This document shows, piece after piece, positions 1-9,300 of a stretch of 64,000 nt of DNA. Location: contig NZ_JADQDO010000009.1 of assembly GCF_015694465.1 (NCBI RefSeq), positions 124,001 through 188,000 of the forward strand. The letters run 5' to 3'. The notes under the pieces are model-generated. The model saw nothing but the letters and a program-made list of their open reading frames with translations. It did not search any database and had not been told where the DNA came from. This DNA is from Microvirga alba (GTDB lineage Bacteria > Pseudomonadota > Alphaproteobacteria > Rhizobiales > Beijerinckiaceae). How positions within the stretch are numbered: the first letter of the stretch is position 1; each line of letters starts with the position of its first letter. Position numbers and translations under genes: made by a program.

Positions 1-152
1 TCCTCGCGATCTACACCATTCTCGCGATCATCGAGCTGATCCTGATGGTCCGGGTCATCAAGAAGGGCCCGTCGGATCGGTCGGTTCTCGAAGACAACGT
101 CGCCGGAGGCGCCTACGCGCCCGCGGCAGCGCCCGCCAACGCGAACCGCTGA
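1..152 (+). CDS. cydA: Cytochrome bd ubiquinol oxidase subunit I, C-terminal end (partial)
   Basis: Open frame entering from the left edge (first full codon at base 3) and ending in TGA at 150-152. It encodes about 49 residues: a hydrophobic helix (LAIYTILAIIELILMV) followed by a polar, Ala/Pro-rich tail. This matches the last transmembrane helix and cytosolic tail of CydA, the haem-bearing subunit of the bd-type quinol oxidase in the inner membrane. The identification rests mainly on context, since cydB starts 24 bases downstream and cydX follows. The haem ligands and Q-loop lie outside the window, so bd-I type and cyanide-insensitive type cannot be separated. Confidence 0.85.
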   Translation, partial: LAIYTILAIIELILMVRVIKKGPSDRSVLEDNVAGGAYAPAAAPANANR

Positions 153-176
153 CACGCGCTTTCAGGACAATTTCCC

Positions 177-1328
177 ATGATAGACCTCATCCCCCTCTCC
201 TATGAGATCCTCCGGATGATCTGGTGGCTCTTGCTCGGCATCATCCTGATCGGGTTCGCGCTCACCGACGGTTTCGATCTCGGCATCGGCACGCTTCTGC
301 CCTTTGCCGCCAGAACGGACGCGGAGCGGCGCGTGCTCATCAACGTCGTCGGCCCGGTCTGGGAGGGCAATCAGGTGTGGCTCGTCCTCGGCGGTGGAGC
401 GATCTTCGCCGCATGGCCGCCGCTCTACGCCGTGTCGTTCTCCGGTTTCTACCTCGCCATGCTCGTCATTCTCGTGGCGCTGATCCTGCGGCCCGTCGCC
501 TTCAAGTTCCGCGGCAAGATCGATGATCCGCGCTGGCGCAATCTATGGGACTGGGCGCTTTTCATCGGCGGTGCAGTGCCCGCGCTGATCCTCGGCGTCG
601 CGGTCGGCAACGTGCTGCTCGGCGTTCCCTTCGGTTTGGACGACACGTTGCGTCCGCGCTATGAAGGCAACTTCTTCGGCTTGCTGACACCCTTCGCCCT
701 GCTCTGCGGGCTGGTGAGCCTGTCGATGATCGTCGCCCACGGCGCGGCTGTCATCGGTCTGCGCACCCAGGGCGCTCCGGCGGAGCGCGCGCGCCGCTAT
801 GGGCGGATTGCGGCGCTCACGGCGGCGATTCTGTTCGCGCTCGGTGGTCTTTGGGTCGCCTACGGGCTTGCCGGTTACACCGTGACGAGCGTGCAGAACC
901 CGGCAGGTCCCTCGAACCCGCTCATGAAGACGGTCGCGCGGTCAGTCGGCGCGTGGCTCGCGGGATATTCGGCCCGGCCCTGGACGATGATCGCACCCAT
1001 CCTCGGCTTTGCCGGCTGCTTGCTCGCCTGGCTTGGCATGACGGTGAAAAGCTGGAGAACCGCGCTCATCGGAACGAGCCTTGCCATCTTCGGCATCATC
1101 TCGACGGCCGGTCTCTCGCTCTTCCCGTTCCTGCTGCCGTCCTCGCTGCAACCCAATGCCAGCCTGACGGTGTGGGATGCTTCGTCGAGCCGCCTGACCC
1201 TTTGGACGATGCTGCTCGTCACGGGCATCCTGCTGCCCATCGTGCTCGCCTACACCGCCTGGGTCTATCGCGTGATGCGGGGAACCGTGACCACTGAGAC
1301 CATCGGCCGGAACCCCAACGCTTATTGA
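177..1328 (+). CDS. cydB: Cytochrome bd ubiquinol oxidase subunit II
   Basis: 383 residues, the usual CydB length (about 380), with eight to nine hydrophobic helices spread over the whole protein. The N-terminal region carries the family block [11 protein letters not shown] after the first helix and a DGFDLGIG segment. CydB pairs with CydA in the inner membrane to oxidise quinol and reduce oxygen to water with high affinity. An AGGA-like ribosome site precedes the ATG. It lies between the cydA tail and cydX and is clearly part of the same transcript. No anomalies seen. Confidence 0.97.
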   Translation: MIDLIPLSYEILRMIWWLLLGIILIGFALTDGFDLGIGTLLPFAARTDAERRVLINVVGPVWEGNQVWLVLGGGAIFAAWPPLYAVSFSGFYLAMLVILVALILRPVAFKFRGKIDDPRWRNLWDWALFIGGAVPALILGVAVGNVLLGVPFGLDDTLRPRYEGNFFGLLTPFALLCGLVSLSMIVAHGAAVIGLRTQGAPAERARRYGRIAALTAAILFALGGLWVAYGLAGYTVTSVQNPAGPSNPLMKTVARSVGAWLAGYSARPWTMIAPILGFAGCLLAWLGMTVKSWRTALIGTSLAIFGIISTAGLSLFPFLLPSSLQPNASLTVWDASSSRLTLWTMLLVTGILLPIVLAYTAWVYRVMRGTVTTETIGRNPNAY

Positions 1329-1339
1329 GGAATGAAGCA

Positions 1340-1456
1340 ATGTGGTATTTTTCCTGGATCCTCGGCGTCGGCCTTGCATGCGCCTTCGCGATTTTGAACG
1401 CCATGTGGTTCGAGATGCGTGAAGACCGCAGGCTGGAGAAGACGAGGGCGAAGTAA
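1340..1456 (+). CDS. cydX: Cytochrome bd small subunit CydX (38 aa)
   Basis: A 38-codon gene beginning MWYFSWILGVGLA, the hallmark start of CydX (E. coli CydX begins MWYFAWILG), with a single transmembrane helix and a charged C-terminal tail (EMREDRRLEKTRAK). CydX is a small membrane subunit that stabilises the haems of the CydAB oxidase. A GAGG ribosome site sits about 10 bases upstream. The gene starts 11 bases after cydB, and its TAA stop overlaps the hemN ATG by one base (TAATG), so hemN is probably translated by coupling to cydX. It is short enough to be missed by length-filtered gene callers. Confidence 0.93.
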   Translation: MWYFSWILGVGLACAFAILNAMWFEMREDRRLEKTRAK

Positions 1457-2793
1457 TGTCCGACGATCTCGTCCGCCGCTATGGCAGCCTGCCGGTTCCG
1501 CGTTACACGTCCTATCCGACGGCCGCTGAGTTCACCTCGGCAGTCGGCCCATCCGATCACGCGGATTGGCTGCGTCGGCTCGACTTGCGCGACAGCGTGT
1601 CGGCCTACCTGCACGTGCCCTATTGCCGGCAGCTCTGCCACTATTGCGGCTGCCATACCAAAGTGGCGCGGCGGGATGAGGTAATCGAAGGCTATCGGGA
1701 GGTGCTGGAAGCCGAGATCGGTCTCGTCGCCCGGCATCTGCGGGGTCCCTTCAAGGTAGCGCGCCTGCATTGGGGCGGCGGAACGCCGAGCATCCTTGGG
1801 GCAGACGGCCTCGCCTCCGTCATGGACGCGCTCTCGGAGCACGCCTCTTTCGACGACGGGTTCGAGCACGCCATCGAGCTTGACCCGCGCTTTGTCGATG
1901 AAACGCTGACCCGAGGCCTCGTCTCCATCGGTGTCAACCGCGTCAGCCTGGGCGTGCAGGATCTCGATCCCGATGTTCAGGAGGCCATCGGGCGCGTGCA
2001 GCCGCTCGATGTGGTCGCAAGAGCGGCCGAGATGCTGCGCGCCTCCGGCATCAAGCGTCTGAATGTCGATCTGATGTACGGTCTGCCGCACCAGACCGTC
2101 ACCTCGGTCGAGACAACATGCGCCAAGGTGCTTGCGCTGCGGCCCGACCGCATCGCCTGCTACGGCTATGCGCATATGCCCCAGCGCAAGGCTAACCAGC
2201 GGCTTATCGACGAGACAACGCTGCCCGCCCCGGGCGCACGCTTTCAGCAGGCACGCGTGGTCGCGGACGTGTTCACGCAAAACGGTTATGTCGCCATCGG
2301 CCTCGACCATTTCGGCCGCCCGGACGACCCGCTCGCCATCGCGAGCAGCTCGGGCCAGCTTCACCGGAACTTTCAAGGTTATACGGACGACGACCAGCAG
2401 ACCCTGCTCGCGTTCGGCGCATCGGCGATTTCGCAGCTAGCCGACGGTTATGTGCAGAACGTGGCGGATATCGGCAGTTACATGCGCAGCATCGGCGATG
2501 GAAAGCTTGCCTCGACCCGCGGTTATCGCCTGAAGCCGGACGACAGAGTTCGCGCCTCGATTATCGAAGCACTCATGTGCAACTTCCGCATCGACCTGAG
2601 CGCCCTCGGCGACCGGGCAACCTACGCCGACGAGTTGGCATTGTTACGTCCTCTAATGGCAGATGGCCTGGTGACGCTCGACCACAACACTCTAGAAGTC
2701 ACCGAGACGGGACGTCCCTTCGTGCGCCTGGCGGCCGCCGTGTTCGATCAGTTCCGCGCCGAAGACGTCGCGCGGTTCAGCCCGGCGATATAG
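1456..2793 (+). CDS. hemN: Oxygen-independent coproporphyrinogen III dehydrogenase (HemN)
   Basis: 445 residues. A radical-SAM cysteine cluster, C-x3-C-x2-C-x-C, is visible at C57, C61, C64 and C66 in PYCRQLCHYCGC; the fourth cysteine is typical of HemN proper rather than HemW. GGGTPS and the SLGVQD and YGLPHQT blocks follow. The enzyme decarboxylates coproporphyrinogen III to protoporphyrinogen IX without oxygen, in the cytoplasm. Its one-base overlap with cydX places anaerobic haem synthesis directly behind the haem-rich low-oxygen oxidase, which suggests joint induction at low oxygen. I see no Fnr/FixK box because the operon promoter lies left of the window. Confidence 0.96.
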   Translation: MSDDLVRRYGSLPVPRYTSYPTAAEFTSAVGPSDHADWLRRLDLRDSVSAYLHVPYCRQLCHYCGCHTKVARRDEVIEGYREVLEAEIGLVARHLRGPFKVARLHWGGGTPSILGADGLASVMDALSEHASFDDGFEHAIELDPRFVDETLTRGLVSIGVNRVSLGVQDLDPDVQEAIGRVQPLDVVARAAEMLRASGIKRLNVDLMYGLPHQTVTSVETTCAKVLALRPDRIACYGYAHMPQRKANQRLIDETTLPAPGARFQQARVVADVFTQNGYVAIGLDHFGRPDDPLAIASSSGQLHRNFQGYTDDDQQTLLAFGASAISQLADGYVQNVADIGSYMRSIGDGKLASTRGYRLKPDDRVRASIIEALMCNFRIDLSALGDRATYADELALLRPLMADGLVTLDHNTLEVTETGRPFVRLAAAVFDQFRAEDVARFSPAI

Positions 2794-2810
2794 CGATCGA
2801 CCAAGAGGCG

Positions 2811-2836
2811 GTCGCGCCCGTTTTACGGGGCGCGAC
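2811..2836. terminator. Hairpin between convergent hemN and psiF-like genes
   Basis: Perfect 9-bp inverted repeat GTCGCGCCC / GGGCGCGAC around an 8-base loop, 17 bases after the hemN stop and upstream of the end of the convergent psiF-like gene. There is no long T-run on either side, so it is a probable but not canonical terminator. Confidence 0.45.
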
Positions 2837-2888
2837 AGTCGCCCGAGGCCGGCCTAGCTGCCGTTCCGGGCACCTTCAACGCGTGGCG

Positions 2889-3218
2889 TCAGCCTTTGAG
2901 ACAACTGCTCATGAAGTTCTTGCGGGCTTCACCTTTCATGCTGCTGGCCTGCGTGTTGCAGCTCTTCATCTTGGTCTGCTGAGGCGTGAGAGCATGGCCC
3001 GTGGAACCCGTCGCCTTGCCAGCGAGGCAATCGGACATGAAGGTCTTGCGGGCATCCCCGCCCAGATGCTTCGTTCCGGCCTCCGTGTTGCAGGTCTTCA
3101 TGCGCTCCTGTTGCGGGGTCATCATGTGGCCAGCGGCAGGGGCGGCCGATGTCTGCGCCTGCGCGGTCAAGGTCGACAAAGCGAAGGCGACTGACGCGAT
3201 TGCGAGGATCGTGCGCAT
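2889..3218 (-). CDS. psiF: PsiF-repeat exported small protein
   Basis: 109 residues when started at the ATG at 3218, which has a GGGAG ribosome site; a longer in-frame extension lacks one. The N-terminus MRTILAIASVAFALSTLTAQAQ is a clear signal peptide. The mature part holds two similar units of about 35 residues, each with TPQQ, a CNT motif, an (A)RK.FM motif and a second cysteine (CLAG / CLKG), matching the PsiF repeat of the E. coli phosphate-starvation-induced protein. The cysteines probably form disulphides in the periplasm. Molecular function is unknown in the family. It stands alone, convergent with hemN. No Pho box was recognised upstream. Confidence 0.85.
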   Translation of the reverse strand: MRTILAIASVAFALSTLTAQAQTSAAPAAGHMMTPQQERMKTCNTEAGTKHLGGDARKTFMSDCLAGKATGSTGHALTPQQTKMKSCNTQASSMKGEARKNFMSSCLKG

Positions 3219-3328
3219 AGGATTCTCCCATGACAAAAGCCCCCTTGTGGGGAGATAGGTTCGAAATGGGCGTGGTAAAGAAGTGGCGCATCGAGCGCAT
3301 GAGCGCACCCGGCGCAACGGCATGAAAA

Positions 3329-3354
3329 AGGCCCCTTCCGAAGAGAAGGGGCCT
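3329..3354 (-). terminator. Rho-independent terminator downstream of the giant RTX gene
   Basis: Perfect 10-bp stem AGGCCCCTTC / GAAGGGGCCT with a 6-base loop, flanked by AAAA on the left and TTTT on the right of the + strand. It can therefore work for transcripts in both directions. It lies 33 bases after the RTX gene stop. Confidence 0.85.
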
Positions 3355-3386
3355 CGATTTTCCGCGTTACGACCGACGGGAAGCGG

Positions 3387-6300
3387 CTAGATGACGAAGA
3401 ATTCGGCGGCCGTCATCTTGAGGTTCTTCTTGAGGGTGGCGATTTCGACCGCCTTGCCGGCGCCGTCGCCATCGGCATCATAATAGAGGATGCCTTTCTT
3501 GGCGTTGTAGATGATGTAATCGTCCTTGTCCTTGGCGGCGTCACCAATCGTGAAGAAGCCCTTGGTCATCTTGACCGGCTTGTCAGGCGTGCCCTTCTTG
3601 CCGAGCTTCTTGAAGATCGCGTTGTCGAGATAGATGCTGTCATCCTTCACGACGTAGTCCGTGATCTTGTCGAAGTTGGTCTTCTTGTTCAACTTGGTGT
3701 CGAACACGAAGATGTCCTTACCCTTGCCACCAGTCAGGGTGTCGTTGCCGAGACCGCCTGAGAGCGTGTCGTTGCCGAGCTCACCCATCAGCTTGTTCTT
3801 ACCGGCGTTGCCGATCAGCGTGTTGTCGAACGAATTGCCGGACAGAACGAGCGCCGTGACGTCGTCAGGGGACGAAGCCGCAAGCGTCTCGATGCCCGAC
3901 GCGCCGGACAAGGTGTAGCTGACGCTGGTGAACACGATGTCCTTGCCCGACGTGTCGGTGATCGTATCGCCTGCCGAGTCGACATAATAAATGTCGTCCC
4001 CAGCCCCACCCGCCATGCTGTCCGCACCCGCCCCACCATCGAGCGTATTGGCCGCATCATTGCCGATGAGTGTGTTGACGAGCGCGTTGCCCGTCAGGCG
4101 GATCGCTGCGGTTCCCGTGGCGGTAATCGCCTCGATATCAGCGGAGGCCGCACTATAGCTCACGCTTGTCAGAACGGTGTCGTAACCCTGACCGGTGAGC
4201 TCCACCACCATGTCTGCTGCCTGATCGACATGATAGATGTCGTCGCCGGCACCGCCCTGCATGGTATCCGCCCCGGCGCCGCCGTCGAGCACGTTGGCTG
4301 CGTCGTTGCCGATCAGGACGTTGTTGAGCTCATTTCCGGTCAGCTTGAGCGCACCGGTCCCTGAGGCACGCAGGTTCTCCAATCCGGCTCCGAGGGTGTA
4401 GTCGACCGAGGCGACCACCGTGTCCGTGCCGGATGTGTCGATGATGGTGACGTTGGCGCTGTCGACGAAGTAGGTGTCGTCGCCCTTGCCGCCATTCAGC
4501 GTATCAGCACCGCCGCCGCCTCTCAGCGTATCGTCGCCGACGCCGCCGGTCAGGTTGTTGGCCCCGCTGTTGCCGATCAGTTCGACGCCCGTCGTGACCG
4601 AGTCCGCCACCGTAAGGTTCTCGACATTGGGGAAATCGTTGAGGTCGGCCTTAGCGGTGTACACGATGATCGTGTCGTTGCCGCCATCTGCCACTTCCTC
4701 GATCCTCACGCCCGCGCTGGTGAGCAGATAAGTGTCGTTGCCCTTGCCGCCGCGCAGCACATCGGCTCCGCCACCGCCATTGAGCACGTCCGCGCCGTCG
4801 CTCCCGACCAGCGTGTTCGCCAGCGCGTTGCCAGTCAACTTGATCCCGCTGACATCGTCCGCCGCCTTGAGGATTTCAATGCCTGCGCCAGCTGACAGCG
4901 TGTAGTCGAACCCGACGACCACCGTGTCCGTGCCGGAAAGATCCGTGATCTGGTCCTTCGCGCTGCGTACGAAATAGGTGTCGTTGCCCGCGCCGCCGGA
5001 CAGGCTGTCGCCGCCGCCGCCGCCATCGAGCGTGTCGTCGAACCCGCCGCCGAGGAGCGTGTTCTCCAGACCGTTGCCGGTCAGGCGGATCGCCGAGGTT
5101 CCCGCACTCTTCAGCACCTCGATGAACTGGCTCGAACCGAGGGTGAAGTCCACCGACGCGACGACCGTGTCCGTGCCTCCACCGCCGTTAAGGGTCTCAA
5201 CCACGACATACTTCGCGTCGTCCACGAAGTAGGTATCGTCGCCCTTACCGCCGCTCAGCGTATCCGCACCGCCACCGCCTCTCAGGGTGTCGTCGCCGAC
5301 GCCGCCGGTCAGGCCGTTGGCCTCGCTGTTGCCGATCAGCTCAACGCCCGTCGTGACCGAAGCCGCCACCGTCAGATTCTCGACATTAGCGAAGCCGCTC
5401 AGATCGGCCTTCGCGGTGTACACGATCACCGTGTCGTTGCCGCCATCTGCCGCTTCCTCAATCGTCACGCCAGCGCTCTTGAGCTGGTAGGTGTCATCTC
5501 CCTTGCCGCCGCGCAACACATCGGGTCCGCCACCGCCCTCGAGCACATCCGCGCCGTCGCTACCGATCAGGGTGTTCGCCGACGTGTTGCCGGTCAGCTT
5601 GATCCCGCTCACGCCGTCAGCGGCTTTCAGAACCTCGATACCGGTGCCACCGGCCAGCGTGTAGTCGAACCCGACGACGACCGTATCGGCTGTGCCCGCG
5701 AGGTCCGTGATCTGGTCCTTCGCGCTGTGCACGATATAGGTGTCGTTGCCCGCGCCGCCGGACAGGCTGTCGCCGCCGCCGCCGCCATCGAGCGTGTCGT
5801 CGAACCCGCCGCCGAGGAGCGTGTTCGCCAGACCGTTGCCGGTCAGCCGGACCGCCGAGGTTCCCGCACTCTTCAGCACCTCGATGAACTGGCTCGAACC
5901 GAGGGTGAAGTCCACCGACGCGACGACCGTGTCCGTGCCTCCACCGCCGTTCATGGTCTCAACCACGGCACACTTCGCGTCGTCCACGAAGTAGGTATCG
6001 TCGCCCTTACCGCCGCTCAGCGTATCCGCACCGCCACCGCCTCTGAGGGTGTCGTCGCCGACGCCGCCGGTCAGGCCGTTGGCCTCGCTGTTACCGATCA
6101 GCTCAACGCCCGTCGTGACCGAAGCCGCCACCGCCAGGTTCTCGACATTGGCGAAGGTGCTCAGGTCGGCCTTGGCCGTGAACACGATCACCGTGTCGTT
6201 GCCGCCATCCGCGGCTTCCTCGATGGTCACGCCTGCACCAGTGAGGAGATAGGTATCGTCGCCCTTACCACCGCGCAGGACGTCGGGTCCGCCATTGCCG

Positions 6301-9300
6301 TCGAGCACATCCGCGCCGTCGCTACCGATCAGCGTGTTCGCCGACGTGTTGCCGGTCAGCTTGATCCCGCTCACGCCGTCAGCGGCTTTCAGAACCTCGA
6401 TACCCGTGCCACCGGCCAGCGTGTAGTCGAACCCGACGACGACCGTGTCCGTGCCGGAAAGATCCGTGATCTGGTCTTTCGCGCTGTGCACGATATAGGT
6501 GTCGTTGCCCGCGCCGCCGGACAGGCTGTCGCCGCCGCCACCGCCATCGAGCGTGTCGTCGAACCCGCCGCCGAGGAGCGTGTTCGCCAGGCCGTTGCCG
6601 GCCAGTCGGACCGCCGACGTATCCGCACTCTTCAGCACTTCGATGAACTGGCTCGAACCGAGCGTGAAGTCCACCGATGTGATGACCGTGTCCGTGCCCC
6701 CCTCGCTGTTCAGCGTCTCGGATACGACATCGCCCAGGTCATCGACGATATAGGTGTCGTTACCCTTCCCGCCGATCAGGATATCCTGGCCAGCACCACC
6801 ATCGAGCCGGTTGTTCCCCGAGTTGCCGACAAGCCGGTTGTTCCCGCCGTCGCCCGTGAGGTCGATATTGCCAGCAGCGCCGGCTATCTCGGCCGCCTCC
6901 AAGGCTTCCACATTGGCAATTTCGGCAAGCGTGATGCTCTTCGACACAATTGCCGTGTCGTAGCCTCCGGCCTCACCCGCCTCCTCCTTCACGGTAACGG
7001 AGGCATTGCCGATGATATAGGTGTCGTTGCCCGCACCGCCTTCGAGAACATCGGCACCGCCGCCGCCGTCGAGCGTATCGTTGCCGGCTCCACCAATGAT
7101 CGTGTTGACGAGGTTGTTACCGGTCAGAGCGAGCCCAGCGGCGCTCCCTGCCTTCAGGATCTCCACCGACATGTCACGGCTTAGAGTAAACGAACCCTGC
7201 GCGATCGCCGTATCGACGCCGCCTTCCGCCGCTTCGAGAATGATGTCGCCTGTCCGTACAATATAGGTGTCGTCGCCCAAGCCGCCCTGAAGGATATCGC
7301 CGCCGCCGCCGCCATCCAGTGTATTGTCGCCGCTGTTGCCGATGATCGTATTGGCTCGGGCATTACCGGTCAGGCTGGGGACCGCGACGCCCTCCTTGGC
7401 CCGCAATTCCTCCACATAAACGTCGTTGTCGAGGACATAGGCAATTCCGGCGGTCACGACGATGACGTCTCGGCTGATGCCGCCTGGCACAGCTGCCTCG
7501 ACGACCCGATCAGTTTGATCGTCGACGTAATAAACGTCGTCGCCGTCTCCACCCGCGAGATAGTCCGCCCCCTGTCCGCCATCAAGCGTATTGGCTAGCG
7601 CATTGCCTTTGATGACGTTGGCCGCGTTGTTGCCGGTCAGGGTCAGATTTTCGACGCCTGCCGCCGCCTCCAGCGTTTCGACATAGGTGCCATTTTTCAG
7701 CGTGTAGCTCGTGAAGGCGACGATTTTGTCCTCGCCTTCGTTGAGCCCCTCAACGACTACGTCGCCCTTGTGGCGCACGTAGTAAGTGTCGTCCCCATTA
7801 CCGCCCTCGAGTTGATCGGCCCTGTCATCAAGGGCTCCGCCACCATCGAGCGTGTCGCTTCCAACAGCGCCCTTGATCGTATTGGCGAGATTGTTGCCCG
7901 TGAGCGCGAAGGCATTCGCCCCGCCGCTCGTGTCCGCCTTGATGATCTCAATCGAGACATCGGCATCCAACTCGAACTTCGCAGCCGACACGAGAGCCGT
8001 GTCGGTTCCCTGCCCGTCGAGTTCGACCAGCACATCGCCCTGATGGCGAATATAATAGGTGTCGTCTCCCTTTCCGCCCTTGAGCGTATCGACGACCGTA
8101 TCGTTACCGCCATCAAGTCCATTGGCGCCATCGTTGCCGGTAATGATGTTGGCGCCACTATTACCGACGAGGGTGATGTCGCCAGCACTGTTGAGGGCCG
8201 TCAACGCCTCGATGTTTTCGAAGGCCGCGAGCCGATATGTGTGGTCGGCCGCAAAATCCGCGCCGATCACTACGGTGTCGAATCCTTGGTCGTCGCCAGC
8301 CGCTTCAACGACGACATCGCCCTCATCGTCGACGACATAGGTGTCGTTGCCGACACCACCTTCCATATAGTCAGCCCCGCCACCACCATCGAGCACGTTA
8401 TCTGCGTTGTTGCCGACGAGCTTATTAGCAATGCCATTGCCCGTCAGATTGATTTTGGCGGCTCCGGCGACGGCTCTCAGCTCCTCAACTTCCGCATTAG
8501 CATCCAAAGCATAGCTGACGGATGCGATCACGACGTCGATGCCACCGCCGACCGCTTCCTCAACCTTGTCCTTCGCGTCGTCCACAAGATAAGTGTCGTT
8601 GCCGGCGCCACCGATCAGAGTGTCAACCCCCGTCCCGCCATCGAGTGAATCATTTCCCTTGCCGCCAAGCAGCGAATCGTTGCCACCGCCGCCCACCAAG
8701 GTGTCATTGCCGTCGCCGCCGTCGATGACATTCTCGCCGTTGTTCCCGGTCAGCTTATCGCCGAGTTTCGAGCCGATAAGATTTTCAATCGAGATGTAGG
8801 TATCGCCGGCGGCATCGCCGGAATTGGCGGCCGGCGACACCAAGTTCGCGACAACCTCGGCATCCGCGTCAGCGTAGGATGCCGTATCGCTTCCATCGCC
8901 TCCATCGAGGATGTCGGCTCCCTTCCCGCCGACGAGCGTATCATTCCCGCCAGCACCGCGGAGACGATCGTTGCCCTCCTTGCCGCTGAGAGAATCTGCA
9001 AAGTTGGTGCCGATGAAATCGTCGTCGAAATCCTTGCCGGTGAGGGTGATGCCTCTGTCGCGCGGATCGAGAATGCGGGCGTGAACGCCAAGCGGATCGT
9101 CGATCCGCTGCGAGTTAGTTTCGCTCCAGCTGAAGACCAAACGTCCATCGCTCAAAGCGGCCAGATTCGACCTCCAGTTATTGACTGGGCGAGCTCCGAT
9201 CGGCAATTCGAAAATATAGTCGTCACCGGTGCGCTGGCCGGTGCCGTCGAAAGTCGCGATGCCATAGCTGTCAAAGATGTTGTAGTCTTTTCTGCCGTTG

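Noticed and set aside
4440-6740. Regular repeats resembling a CRISPR array or satellite
   Set aside because: The periods are about 760 bases and in frame with a continuous coding sequence; there are no short repeat-spacer units and no cas genes.
5727-7184. A 485-codon open frame on the + strand within the RTX gene
   Set aside because: It is the antisense of RTX repeats whose skewed codon use leaves other frames open; it has no family pattern and repeats with the same 760-base period as the real gene.
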